Origin: Juglans regia
Lineage: Eukaryota > Streptophyta > Magnoliopsida > Fagales > Juglandaceae
Length of the DNA stretch: 64,000 bases
Direction of reading: 5' to 3'
NCBI RefSeq assembly: GCF_001411555.2
Contig: NC_049909.1
Location: 14,938,686-15,002,685, forward strand
Every line of letters starts with the position of its first letter. Within the stretch, counting starts at the first letter, position 1. Position numbers and translations under genes: made by a program. The notes below the pieces were generated by a model. The model did no database searches, had not been told where the DNA came from, and saw nothing but the letters and a program-made list of their open reading frames with translations. Positions 27,401-39,734 of the stretch are shown here, piece by piece.

Positions 27401-28140
27401 CTACAAAAATTTAAAATTAAAATTTTTTACAAATCAAGTCTTACCGTGTCAATAAAATGGAGGGTGTGCTTTGCACACCGGCTTCCAAGTATAAGAACTC
27501 ATACAATTATACTTCAAAACATGAAAGCGAAAAAGCCACATTTGAATATAAAAATGAACATAACAGATGCAAGTACAATGCTCATTTCTGGTTGGAACGG
27601 TTCTATTCATTCTCATATGAAAAGATGAGATGAATCTATTTCTTGAAAGTTCAGCATTAACGAAGTTGATCATTTGGTGTGAACGTACATCAAAGACAGG
27701 CAAGCAAGACCGAGAAGCTTTGTATGTCTTATAGGTAGCCAAAAAAATACACCATAGATAAAAGCGAGCCCAATCTTTTGACACCAAGCCTTGCCAGAAT
27801 AGAAGCAAAGCAATGCACGCCAAAGATTTCTATACTGAGAAAATGCAATATCAATGGTGAAGCCATAAAAAATTGGTGCTTGTAACTAGGTCCATTCACC
27901 TAGTTACAAGTCAGGAACTAGAAAAAGAAAACATTAACTACAACTAAAACAAGCAAAACCTGAGACACGTTTATAAAACAAGAATAAAATATTACAGCGA
28001 CGACATGGAAATGTAACCAAAACCTGCTGTATACGCTTCTCAAGCTGCAACCTGAATGCTCGGATTCTCCGCTCTTCATATCCGGAAAGAACCCTCACAT
28101 AGAATAGCGCTTTTCTTCCAAAATCTAATAGCTTATCCAT
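24498..28140 (-). CDS. small conserved plant coiled-coil protein, function unknown
   Basis: Three coding exons: 28140-28024, 26500-26390, 24689-24498 (minus). All are phase 0 with GT-AG borders and give 139 aa. It starts MDKLLDFGRKALFYVRVLSG and ends in DMKQHN. An in-frame ATG at 28194 lies upstream, but an acceptor (TTCTTGCAG) ends at 28176, so 28175-28141 is probably 5' UTR and translation starts at 28140. The sequence is strongly charged and helical: an arginine/glutamate-rich N-terminal part (YEERRIRAFRLQLEKRIQQ), then RRMVEEMQTLNKKLEE, then EEYFKPIDKEAEILMKMK and a long E/K/M helix, consistent with a continuous coiled coil. No signal peptide or membrane span is evident. Three exons fitting exactly in phase argue for a real gene. 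I recognise no named family and assign no function. Confidence 0.75.
25034..25158 (+). other. exon-like fragment antisense inside intron 2 of the coiled-coil gene
   Basis: Open for about 40 codons ending at TGA 25156-25158 (LDLAGVFLLPSGKVKYQAF then SPVPEQVVSEVGKD), followed by T-rich sequence resembling a 3' UTR. I do not recognise the protein. It may be a captured gene end or chance. Confidence 0.25.
26602..26625. repeat. 24-base homopolymeric G tract
   Basis: Uninterrupted G on the plus strand (C on the gene strand), in the intron 1 sequence just upstream of exon 2 of the coiled-coil gene. The assembled length is likely approximate. Confidence 0.85.
26926..27045. repeat. imperfect triplicate repeat (ATCTGGGCTGCCC units)
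   Basis: The unit ATCTGGGCTGCCC followed by ..GTGG occurs near 26927, 26967 and 27018, with variable spacers containing TGGCC/TGGCA. It is GC-rich relative to its surroundings and lies in intron 1 of the coiled-coil gene. A related pair, GTTGCCTTCCGGCTTCCT and GTTGCCTTGACGCTTCCT, sits just upstream. Confidence 0.5.
27336..27494. mobile_element. short MITE with long near-perfect inverted repeat
   Basis: The left arm starts TTTGGAAGCCGGTGTGCAAA and runs on through GCACACCCTCCAT. The right arm is its complement, with outer mismatches only. Each arm is about 33 bp in an element of about 159 bp, with TATA at both borders (duplication or terminal repeat, ambiguous). It sits in intron 1 of the coiled-coil gene and any transcript through it would fold into a strong hairpin. 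Confidence 0.75.
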
Positions 28141-28175
28141 ATTATAATTCGACAACAATCTTCCTTCAACTTTTC

Positions 28176-28765
28176 CTGCAAGAACCAGATTCATTTAATT
28201 GAATTAATTTGTTTGTCACTTTTGGAGAAACTCTTGTTCGGATTCTTCATATACGTGTTTATGATATATATATATAACTCATTCGATTCAGTAGCATATA
28301 AATTACATTTTCTCAGAATTAAATGCAGCGGTTGAAGTGTGAGACTTGTACCCCGTTTGGTCGCCAAGAAAATTCAGGAAAAGACTGGGTCAGGTGCCGC
28401 TTAGCTCAAAGTTAGCAAGTAAATTTTCGTCTCTTAAAGCTTCAAAAAAATTAAACCGATTTCGAACAAGAACCTCAAAATTGAATTCGAGATTGAAGAT
28501 AAATAAATTAATAATGAAATTGATATTAGATACAAAAAAGATAAGAAAATAAAGGAAAAGAGAGGAATGAGATTCTGACATTTGAATGGAAAATTGGCAT
28601 GGTGGGATTCTGAGGGAGAACCGGAACAGTGTGAGCGACTCTGAGTGTGAGCGGTTTGGCGGTGCTGGAACACGTCCGTTTGGGTGTACTTTACTTCTAG
28701 GGTTATCCCAGCTCCGGATTAGATAAACTTCTTGTCGAAACGACCCAACGTTTTAACAAATGATA

Positions 28766-28800
<35 letters not shown>

Positions 28801-31800
28801 CAGTGATTTTAAAGAAAATTAATAAGAAAAAATCTATTTAAAAACTTTATTTATTTTTAAGAGTTTTGTTACTTATTATCTCACACACCACAATTGTTTT
28901 TATTTATTTTATTTTTTTCCTCTTAAACTAATTGAATTATTTTACTCATCATCCATACATCAAATATTTACTTACTAAGAAAAAAATATTAAAAAGATAA
29001 AAAAATCATGTGTAGTATATGATTGTAAAAATGATAAGTATAATTTTTCTATTTTCAACACATTCAGCACATTGTGGTGTGGAAGCTTTCTACATCAACT
29101 ATGCTAAAAACTAATTGATATTTTTAGGTTTTTTAAAGGGGTAATTCTATGCATCAGCCTACACACTTCACACACAATCCATTCAATTTTTTTTTTTTAA
29201 ACCTCAATACACTAAGTGTGTTGAGTGTGTGATGAATAGTAGGCTGATGCAAATATTTTTCCTTTTTAAAGGGATGCTGCTAGCGGGCCACCGTACTGCT
29301 AGGCTGCTAGCTGAAATTTTTTTGTTTTTTTTTACCGTTGGGCAACTAGCTAATTGAAATTTATTTTCTTTTCTTTTTTTAAAAAAAATTAACATCCTTG
29401 ATTATTAAGAAAAAAATTTAAAATATATACAACTTCACTAATAGTCACTTTCTAAATCACTTTCTAAATCATTTTCTAAATCATTAAATAAGATTGAGGG
29501 GCAAACTTATGGGTTTATTTAGCATTTTCCTTTTTAAAGTTATAATAGGTCTCACTTTAAGTTGTGTACTAACATACCGGTTTATGTGTAGTAAAACTAA
29601 ATTAATACATGGTTCTTGGGTTTGAAAATTTTTATTATTAATTAAGCCCACATCTAGTAAAATGGTTACATTACATAATTTCAATTTGAAAGATAAATTT
29701 TGATTACTTAATGTGCTTTACAGTTTACACATCAATTTAAATGGAAAATAATTCACTTAAAACTATTTTACAATAACTTTACAACTCTAATAAAATGAAG
29801 GGTGATTTTGTAACATTGAAATTTATTGTTAATGAAGCAGTACGTCGGTATGATTGTATTGATTGATTAAAAATAAGTTGTATAAAAATTATAAAGAAAA
29901 GTGTATCATTAACCAGCTTAAAGGTCATGTTTTGATATAGAAATGGTTATATCTCATCTCTTCTTATCATTACATCTTTATTAAATTTTTAAATAAAATA
30001 TAATAAATAATTTATTTTTTTAAAATTTTAAAATAATAATAATATTTTATTTAATTTTTAATTTTTATTTAAAATTATCTCATCTCTTCTCACTATCGAC
30101 CTTAATATAGAACTCGTGAGTTCAAAGCCAATTCCAATTATGGTGAGAGGATTGTCAAAAGTTGCTTTTTAATTAGATTTTCTGTTTGGTAAAATAGAAA
30201 ACCATCCGTAAGCTATTTGTTCGAATAATTAAAATAGTCATATTAAAAGTAATATTATTTTTTATTCTCGATCCATCATCTTTACTTATATGTAAAATAT
30301 TTTAAATAATTTTATAAATCAACCACCTAAATAAAAAACCAATTAAAATCAGAAACTTCCATTCATAAGATTGAAAGTGACAAATGTAAGATGAAGAATT
30401 TATATCTAACTCATAAAATTGTCCGCTAATACAAGGCATGTAAATTGTAAAGTGATTTAAGAAAAATATAATTTTTGAGTAAAAAAATAAAAAATAAAAG
30501 TAGAAAAGATTTATAGCAGGAGAATATAATCACAACATTCAGAGAGTACAATGACAAAATATTGTTTATGCAATTAACTTAAGCCTAGTTTGGATAGAGA
30601 GATATTTTCGTCTTATCTCATCTGATCTCAATGTCTAAATACTATGAATACAAATATTTTTTAATTTCAAATATTAAAACTTTTTCATCTAATCATTATT
30701 TAATTATTACAACTTTATCAAATTTCTAAACAAAACATAAAAAATAATTTAATTTTTTCAAATTTAAAACAAAAACAATATTAAAAAATTATGAGTCAGG
30801 CTACTCTGCCGACCAGAGTAGTCCGCTCAAAGTTACTACCCCTCACTTTTTGGTTTTTTTTTTCTTTTCACATTTTTTTAATGTATTTAAATATTTTTAA
30901 AAAAATAAAAAAATACTTCAATATATTAAAATCACTTCCTTAATCATTAAGTAAAAAAAATGGCAAGCAGTACATTTGAGCGGTATGTTTGAGGCAGCAT
31001 AGTAGACTTTTTCAAAAATTATATTCTAACAACATTTTTACTCTATATTTTTATTTTTATTCAATTTGTTATCTCTCATATTCTAAAACTCTATAAAATA
31101 TTTTAACTCAAACTATTTCTGGAATACTGGCATTGAATTATAAAAATGCCAATGAAATGCATAATTTGACTTATAACTATCATAACTAAGAGAATGGGAC
31201 AGTAGTTCATTTTGTGTATGGTGCTCGCGTGGATGAATTATTTGGTAACGCTGTCATCTTGAGACTGGGCAGTGTTTTTCTTATGCATTCTCATGTGTTT
31301 TGAACAACTGGAATTACCTGCTGGAATGATAGTTATGTGTTTTGAACGACTGAAATTACCTGCTGCTGATGGTTACCTGTCGCTGTTTCAATTGTGGAAT
31401 TACCTGCTGCTGATGGAATTGATGTTGTGAAATTGTGGAATTAGTTACGTGCGCCTACTGTTTTGTTTTAATTGTGAAGTGTTGTTGTGGAATTAGTTAT
31501 ATTGTTGATGTGTTTTAAATGATCCTGGTTGTTTATTAATCACTTTGAGTTGTTGTTGGATTATGTAACTATTACTAGTGTGGGGTTGATATAATTCAGT
31601 GGCCTGGAATTAAATGAAGAAAAATTCTTGTTGGAAGCGATTTCGTGTACTAATATTAAATATAAAATATTCGTTTAATAAAATAATGTGAATTGAAGAC
31701 GGAAATAATTTTCATGAAATAAAGAACCTTATTCTTCTTCTTTTTTTTTTTTATAATAAAAAAAGGTATGTAAGTGTTAATATGCGCTTTAGTGTGCGAA

Positions 31801-32820
31801 ATCGTTTATACCTAATAAGCCCCTTAAATGAAACTTGAGTCCGAGATGGTCATCAAACATAGTAGCATAGATAATATTTTAATATTATCTTTGACTAATA
31901 GATTGATAATCTAATGTGAAAATAAGTTTTGAATGAAATAGTCATATACAAAATCATGTAATATTATGTAAATTTTACATTTACATTTGTATAATTCAAT
32001 GAGGATGCTCGGTTGCATTTAGATAGCGAGATAATTTTTAGGTATTCTGTAAATAATAGTGAAAAAATAATTATAGAACATTAAATAGTAATAAATAATA
32101 GTAATAAATAAGTAATAAATAATAATAAAATAATAAATAATAATAAAGATACTTGAGAATATCTCTGTAGCCAAACTTCTCATTTCATCTCAACTCAAAT
32201 ATTTCACTACTACTTACAAACCATCTCAATTCACTATCCAAGACCTTAAACTCATATATCGCACCCCCATCATAATCCTTTGCCACTTGAACAATCCCCC
32301 AAGGAATTCAAGAAGCTTACCATTATCATGAAAATAAAAGATGCCCAACGTATATAGGGTTGATTGCCAAAACTATAATTAATAGGAAAAACAACAAAAA
32401 AAAGAGAGAAAAAAAAAAAAAAGAGATGCAAGAATATATTGGTTTTTTATTCCGACGGGCAGGCAATTCTAAAGTTTGAAACCAGACTTGAAAAGAATGA
32501 TAAACCAGAAACCTCAGGTCGGATTTGAATTCAATGTCGATTCTGAGACTTGACTTGAATGGTATGGTGAATCATTTACACCACAAATACAACGCCAAGA
32601 ATGAACATCCATTATAGTCTAATGAAAGCTGTAACCACAGAGAGAGTCATTATCATTCAGGAATTCCAAACACGCACCAAGAGCCAAAAAGAAAAGCTAA
32701 TTACAACACAACTAACCAGGAAATAAAATCATAGTATATTTCAGTAATCACGTTCCATTAAGAAAACAGACATTATAGACAACTAGCTAGATTTTGGCAA
32801 ACTTGGTATCAGGAAAACAT
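28176..32820. other. 5' leader of the coiled-coil gene, then intergenic DNA
   Basis: 28346-28680 is the likely leader exon and promoter region of the coiled-coil gene. Further on are a (TA)n tract at 28769-28798, a TACTATTCACTACC-family MITE at 29140-29258 and ATGAGATGAG-family copies near 29935-30106 and 30585-30700. A poly-T rich MITE-like block lies at 30790-31015, and imperfect repeats of TGTGTTTTGAACAACTG-type units at 31290-31440. 32440-32820 should include the BI-1 3' UTR. No other gene is supported. Confidence 0.45.
29140..29258. mobile_element. MITE, TACTATTCACTACC/ CATCAGCCTACAC family
   Basis: GCATCAGCCTACACACTTCA at the left pairs with GTGTGATGAATAGTAGGCTG at the right, around ACCTCAATACACTAAGTG. 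Confidence 0.6.
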
Positions 32821-35800
32821 TCAATCCCTCCTTTTCTTCTTCTTCTTGTCACTCTTGTCGATGGAATTCTTCAACTGCACGACAAATAAGGCCATGTAAG
32901 CACACTAACATATACATATGCACTAGGAGTAAATTAATAATTTTTATGGTTAACACCACAAAGGAAAAAAGGTGGGTTTCGACACTTCCTATGGCGTTCA
33001 AGTTTAACTCACCATAATAGTGAGAATTCGGACAAAGACAGCGACAAAATCAGTGAAAAGAAGCAGTGCATGATTCACATAGTCCAAATCACCATGGTGT
33101 GCTTTCTCAATTATTTCCTGAGTGTCCACAATTGTGAAGCCTACAAACACCAGAAGCCCAAAATACAACTGCAAAAGTAATCAAGAAAACAGATTAATCG
33201 AGCTGCTGCTAGTAGCCACCTATTTCAATAACCAATATAGACTATAACATGATAAAAAAACAGAAGACTTTGATTATAATCTCCTCACCTCAAACTTGAA
33301 TATGGCTGCAGAACCCCCAAAAATAGAAGACGCAAAATGCAGCCACAAAAGGATGCTGAGGCCAGAAGAAAGCAGGCCACCAAGGTACAGGTACTCTCTA
33401 CGCCTTGCCAACATGGCTGCTAATGAAAAACAACTGAACGCCAGTGCAGTACCCACAAAGGCACTGACCAAAATACTGGAAGTGGGGGGAACAAATATTT
33501 CATGCATCAGTATGAGCTATTTCAACATCACTTCAAAAGTAAGAATGTGTATGTGCGCGTGTGTGAGAGAGAGAGAGAGAGAGAGAGATGAATATACAAC
33601 AAACATATGAAGAGGCAAAAAAACACAAATATCTCGAGTAAAATATGACATTAAAGAGTACATTATGACACTATCAAGAGGCAAGCACAAGTATACTGGT
33701 AGTCTGGTAAGCATATTTTCTCCGAATAAGGTGCATAAGAGCATATCCACATTTTAAGCAGAACATATAACTTAGCAACATTTTTTTTTTTTTTTTGATA
33801 AGTTGATAGCAACGTTAATTGATCATAAATGGTAGCTATACATATATTAAAAAAGGCTAAATCAAAATGATCCCATAGATGAAATAACATACTGGACAGT
33901 GGATCCAGTTCATGATCTATACGGAAAATTCTCAACCATACCAATTGAGCAAGAATATAGTAAGCAACATTTGATAAATGGGGAACACACCTTGGGTCAA
34001 TCTCAATAGCTAAATCAATCAGGGGGCCAATTGAAGCCCCCTCAAAGACAGCAGCTGCCATCAATAGTGCAACCCTTTTTTGCTGCTTACCAAGAAAACA
34101 CAATACAAAGACAAAAAAATATATATATTAAAAATTCAGAAAGTTTTCTAAACTGAAAACAGCAGGTTGAGCAGAGAACAAATCATAGACAATTAGATGA
34201 TACCTCTTGTTGAGAAGGAGTGGATAGTAGCCAAATCATGCTTCCCATGCATGCAAACGTTGTAAGGAGACCACCAATGTTCCAGAGAAGATGCAGGTAA
34301 GCCCCGGCAGCAGAAGCAATCAAGGCACAGCATAATGACAGGTAGACCTATACAATCGATGAAATTAGACGAGGAATGAAATTGTTAAGAAAAAACAACA
34401 GGAGTTTCTCTTTAAGCCCAAATGTCTTTCAAGAGGGATAACTGAATACCAAAAGAAGAAGAAAAAATCCTGAAAAAATCTATGATTCAAAAAACAGAAT
34501 TCACAGAAACTCATTCAACAAAACCTAAAGTCAACCACTATAAATTTCCACCCAACATCAACTCAAACGAAGAAAAAACAATCATATTTCCTACAATTCT
34601 TTATCTGAGTTTTCACAACAACTACACAAGAAAATCTTTTTATTTTTTATTTTTATAAGCAACTACACAAGAAAATCTTATTGTAACCATTTCAAGAAAT
34701 TGACGGGAAATACTAGCTTGTTACTCTTCATCCTAAACCTCATCTATCCCCAGTCACACTTGGTGAGTGACACATTTCAAGTGATTTCTTCTATCAACCA
34801 CTTAAATGAAAATCACTTACATGTGCCACATCACCAAGTTTTATTCGGGATAATATCATCTAGGATGAAAAAGAGCATTATTTTTTACAAAAACAAAAAG
34901 AAGAATGCTAGAAGCGCCACAATTTTCAAACATGATTTAACAAATTGGTGTGTCACATCAAAAACTTTAAGATAAAAAAGTCAACTTTATTTAAAACATT
35001 GGCCACGTAACACCAATCACATTAACTGTCATCTTACATAGAATTTTGCAGGAAAACTAGTATCTTGTATTTTCCAGAAAAACCAGCAAGTTTCCCTCGC
35101 TCAACCTCTCACTATTTCGTTGTCCCTAATTTCTCCGCAACCAACAAAGGAAATAGCGCTATTACTAGGGAGAAAAAAAATTACAAGTTAACTCCAGATG
35201 TAACCAATCAAGTAAACACGACCCAGAACCTTTTCCCCTCATCCGTTCATTTCTTTCTTCCTATTTTCCCCGTAACGAAATAAAGAAATTTGGTCTAAGT
35301 AACGAAAAAAAGGAGAAAAAACTGTAATCCTAGAAGTCTATCAACAAACATCCAAATCAAACTCTCAGTTTTCCCCTCTTCACTGTCTTCTCCAAACAGA
35401 AGTTCCAAATACTAAAGAGAGAAATTTCTCCAACACAAAATTGTCTCATCCACATGTAATAGAAATCCAAAGCAACTCTAAAATATCAGATCAGCTTCTT
35501 CTCCTACCACATCCCTTTTCCATCAATTTTCACGCTAACCAGACGAAACCTAACAGAGAAAAAGTTTGTTCGAGAAAATGTCACATAAATATAGAACACA
35601 AAAGTTCAAAAAACTATGAAATGCAAGATCGTTTGCCTTTTCTTTCGCTTTCACCCATCAATTCTCACCGTAATCAAACAAATCCGAACAAGGAGAAAAA
35701 TCATTCCGACAAAATCAGTACCTGTTTGAGATGAGTCTGGACGACGGGAGAGATCTGGCCAAAACTCTTGAGAGAATCGTAGCTCCAGCGGCTTCGTGAA

Positions 35801-35838
35801 GACGACTGGGAACCAAAAAAGGATGAGAACGCGTCCAT
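32821..35838 (-). CDS. BI-1: Bax inhibitor-1 (ER-membrane cell-death suppressor)
   Basis: Six exons (minus): 35838-35722, 34347-34204, 34082-33991, 33475-33289, 33168-33013, 32874-32821. Phases close, total 750 nt, 249 aa, which fits plant BI-1 (about 247 aa). The protein begins [11 protein letters not shown]. It contains several hydrophobic segments (exon 2 [20 protein letters not shown]; exon 4 [13 protein letters not shown] and [16 protein letters not shown]; exon 5 [17 protein letters not shown], then [15 protein letters not shown]). Characteristic blocks are [32 protein letters not shown] and the basic tail [12 protein letters not shown]. Family knowledge: a multispanning ER protein that modulates calcium leak and suppresses stress-induced cell death; the tail is implicated in calmodulin binding. 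Exon 3 has a tandem AAGCAG acceptor, so isoforms with or without one extra Gln are possible. Confidence 0.95.
33779..33815 (-). mobile_element. LINE/SINE 3'-tail remnant (antisense) in BI-1 intron 3
   Basis: A 17-19 base T run followed by GATAAGTTGATAGC matches the antisense LINE tail signature seen elsewhere in the window. Only the tail is recognisable. Confidence 0.35.
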
Positions 35839-36103
35839 GGAATTTCGATCGTACCGAGAGAAATTGCGAAAGAAGGAAAAAGAAAACTATTTCGATTGGA
35901 AGGGTCCAGAAAGTATACGAAAGACCGAAGCTACAGATTTGGTGATTTATCGTCCTATTATTATATAGAAGTGGCTGGAGAGGCCAGGTAGTTTCAAAGA
36001 ATTTGCAATACCGTAGTGAAGTTACCATAATAACCTTTTCTCTATATTTAATAATTTTTTTTATAGTCGGTGTGTATAGAGCATATCATACTCATAACTT
36101 TAA
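35839..36103. promoter_or_regulatory. probable BI-1 5' leader and promoter
   Basis: Sequence directly upstream of the BI-1 ATG. It is followed at 36104 by a MITE, so the proximal promoter is short or partly MITE-derived. No specific motif is claimed. Confidence 0.3.
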
Positions 36104-36312
36104 GGATTCGTTTGGTTTCAAAAATCTTCTCAACTCATCTCAATTCATCATTATAACTTTTTTAAATCTCAACATAAAATATAATAAACAATTCAATTTT
36201 TTCAAATCTCAAAATAATAATAATATTAAAAAATAATATTCTAACAATATTTTATCATCTCAAGATTTTCAACTCAACTCAATTCAACTCACTTCAACAT
36301 TCAAACATAACC
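36104..36312. mobile_element. PIF/Harbinger-like MITE, ATGAGATGAG family, with TAA target duplication
   Basis: It begins GGATTCGTTTGGTTTC and ends CAAACATAACC. TAA flanks both sides (36101-36103, 36313-36315). The interior has the family block CATCTCAATTCATCATTATA and the AATAATAATATTAAAAAATA segment. 3-bp TAA/TTA duplications fit PIF/Harbinger-type MITEs. It lies 266 bp upstream of the BI-1 start codon. Confidence 0.65.
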
Positions 36313-36315
36313 TAA

Positions 36316-38798
36316 TAAAATCGTAAAATGAGTTTATTTTCTTGAGTTTCATTTTATTTTTAAATATTTTAATTATTAAAAAATATATAAATATAAATAT
36401 AAATTCACTTTTTGAAATATTAAAATAAATAAAAGTAAATAAAAATATATGAATAAGCAGGAAGTCATTATCATTTTTATCAAGTTACCAAAAAGTAAAG
36501 AGAAAACCTCGGTCGGGTGTCTTACAAATATTTACACCGGCCAATAGAATCTCAATAAATATGAGACTTATTTGTCTTACAGTGAGTCTTACAGCAGGCT
36601 ATAAATTTTCTTTTGCCCTTTAACTATTCTCTCCACCAGTGCTTCTCCCGATTCTCCTCTTCCATTTCTATTCTCTTCTTTTCCTCTTTCCTTTTCCCTT
36701 TCTCTACATGTTTGCAGTGTTAGTTATTATATCAATTCGTTTGTAGTTAGATTTTTCAGGTATTTTCTTAGTTTTACTGCATTGAGCTCGTCAGATTTGA
36801 TGCTTTTATATGTAATAGTGGCAATGAGATCTACTATCCATTGTCTAACTCTGAACACAGTCGATCCTTCTGGTTTTCCCTTTTTGATATACTTGGATTA
36901 TAGTTCACACACTGAATACCGTTGGGGTGGAAAAGGTTTGAGGAAAACTTTGGTCCATTGGGCTGCTTCTATCATGATGGAAAGGGAGAAGAAAAACTCG
37001 TTGCAGAAGATGAAATTATTGCAGAAGATTTGAGGCTACCGAGTTTCTGACGATGATGCGGCAATAACTATTTCATTGTTAGAGTAAATCATTCCCACTC
37101 GAAATCCCGACAAACCATGATCCTTTGAGAGGTTGTAAACAATGTGAATGCGGCTAAATAAGTCAGTCTCGTGATCAACATGTTTCTCCATTACAGCTTC
37201 TGTGATATTTACGAAGGATGGAGAGTCAAAGACGGTTCCTGAATAAATTTCATTGCATATTATATATGTAATATTATATATGTATTGTTATACTTTTAAA
37301 GTGAAAGACCATTAGTATTATTTCTTTATATTTTATATGTGAAAAAGATTAAGGAGTAATTTGAATTCAGAGATGAGTTGAAATGAATTAAGATGGTTTA
37401 TAAATAGTAAAATAAAAGTTGAATTATTTATTATATTTTGTGTAGAAATTTGGAAAAGTTATTTTGAAATTTGAAAAGGTTGAATTGTTTATTATATTTT
37501 ATGTAAAAATTTGAGAAAGTTGTAATGATAAGATGAGATAAGTTGAGGTGGATTGAGATGGATTACGAATACAAACGAGACCTTAATAAAAAAAGAGTAA
37601 TGCTACACACATTATGGGCTCGTTTGTTTTCAGAGATGAGATGAGATGAGTTGAGATTAAAGTTAAAAAGTTGAATAAAATATTGTTAGAATATATTTTT
37701 TAATATTATTTTTATTTTGAGATTTGAAAAAATTAAATTGTTTATTTTATTTTATGTGGGGATTTGAAAAAGTTGTAACGATGAAATGAGATGAGATGAG
37801 ATGTTTCCTGAAAACAAACGAAGATATTTTTTTTAATTTTTAAATTTATTTTTTTATTTATTATTCATATATTAAATATTTAATAAAAAAATAAAAAATA
37901 AAAAATATGTAATAAAGTTGTATGAATAGTAAAAAAGAGAGCTTTATTTTACACGAGATTTGTTCGGGCATCAGCCCGTATCCGCTGCACACTTCACATA
38001 TATATATATATATATATAAATATATTTTTAACACTCACTGTATTGAATGTGTAGCGGATACGGCTGATGTAAATATTTTTTTCCATTTTACACAGAGAGA
38101 GAGGGGGGAGGAGGAGGAGAGAGAGAGATGAACCGTCGGACAGAAGAGGAAATAAGTAGAAAAAAAAGTGATCAAGGGTACATGCAGGTCTATGGAATTA
38201 CTTTGCTGAAACCCATACGTGGTAATCTCTTATTTGCTGGTGCAAAAACGGATGTCACACCCGACCGGCCCCTAGCATCTCCCAAAAGTAAACGGTATGG
38301 AGTGTAGACCGAGTCAAAGACAACAAGGGGACCACACCCTTTCACTTAAAAAAAACAAGAAAAAAAAAAAAACGAAAGGACGATGTTGTTTCTTGATGAA
38401 ATCACGTCATGCAACCAATCGGATCAAACAAGTTGGAGACTTGAATAAATCAAAAGTCTATACGGCAGTTTGAATAGTCCTTGGTCGTCCATTTTTAATA
38501 GTCGTCATCTTTGCAACATCCACCTGAGTCTTGCCAAAGCCCGCCTTGCTAATACCGGTGAATTCTTTGCTTTGGGCTCCCATGATGACACCATCAAGCC
38601 CCGGAGAATATATGGCGCATACCTTATCTTATATATAATTAAGTGATGATAGAGAGAAGTCATTATAATAATATATATTTTATATTTATTATATGATTAT
38701 TTTTAATTAATTGTTTATAACACTCACTTAAAAAGATGTGTGATCTAGATGATACTACATCATATGTATAAAATAGATGCTTTCAATAATAACGTCTA
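36316..38798. other. intergenic DNA between BI-1 and the Helitron
   Basis: Two ATGAGATGAG-family MITEs (about 37357-37582 and 37616-37823) and a TACTATTCACTACC-family copy (37967-38080, containing a TA tract). Purine-rich DNA follows at 38095-38130. 36600-37110 is of more normal composition with an 83-codon ORF at 36782 that I cannot assign. Confidence 0.45.
37616..37823. mobile_element. MITE, ATGAGATGAG family, clear copy
   Basis: GGGCTCGTTTGTTTTCAGAG at the left mirrors GAAAACAAACGA at the right. GATGAGATGAGATGAG and its partner ATGAGATGAGATGAGATG lie inside, separated by the AT-rich family core. Confidence 0.65.
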
Positions 38799-39515
38799 TC
38801 TATATTTATTCTATATAATAAGTGTCAATAAGTAGACAACTCCTGATTTATTATTATTTTTTCTTTTTGCCCCTCTTTTTATATTTATTTTTCTTTTGTG
38901 TCCCTTGATCTGTCTTTTTCTCTTTTTTATCCTTGCTTCTATATTTTCTTTTCCCTCCATGTCCATTTGTTTATCTTTTTTACCATTTTGCCACTGATTT
39001 TATGTTTATTTAAATTTTTAATTCTAAATAGTGTGATATTATGTTAGTTGATTTAATTTTAATATTAAGCATATATTATTGATTGAATTATATTTCTTTA
39101 TGCTTTAGATATAGATATTTATATTGTTGTTTGTTTTTTAGAATCTTGTTTCTGTATTTTGTATGTTTACATTTTTGACAAATTATTATCGATTTCCTTC
39201 TTTAGTTTCCTAAATTGTTGCGACAGATATTTTGTAGATATTCTGTAAATATTATGCACGTGTAATTGTAAATATGTTTGTGCAAATTCCTATGTTATAA
39301 TCATAGCTAGTCTGCAGATAATATATGTGATTATTTTTATGACTAAAGAGAAAATCTTAAAATATAGACAAAACTATTACATTTCTTAATTATATATATT
39401 AATTTATTTTTTATTATTACATATTTTTACATTTCATAAGTCTTATTTTTAAAAAATATTTTTCATATCTTTGCCATTGGGCACACGTGCAATGCATGTG
39501 TTTTACCTTTACTAG
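38799..39515 (+). mobile_element. non-autonomous Helitron
   Basis: It starts TCTATATTTATTC after an A (38798) and ends CTAG (39512-39515) before a T, the canonical A/TC...CTAG/T arrangement. An 8-bp stem (ACACGTGC / GCATGTGT, one G-T pair, loop AAT) at 39483-39501 ends 10 bases before CTAG. The interior is AT- and pyrimidine-rich with no Rep/helicase ORF, so mobility would have depended on another element. Confidence 0.8.
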
Positions 39516-39698
39516 TGTGTGTGTATATATATATATATATATTAACTATAAAAATAAATTCATAAAAATAAATTCACAAACATGATACAATTATTAGATT
39601 ATAAACTTACTTTTATTGTAAAACAGATTAACATATCGTATAAAGACATGTCAGTTTGTGAATTTACTTTTACGAAATCTCTTTATAATTACATACAC

Positions 39699-39734
<36 letters not shown>

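Noticed and set aside
28346..28673. ORFs on both strands at the coiled-coil gene leader
   Set aside because: Shadow frames in a leader/promoter region, with no protein-like features.
33663..34103. 146-codon minus-strand ORF as an alternative BI-1 product
   Set aside because: Only its beginning is exon 3; the rest reads through an intron.
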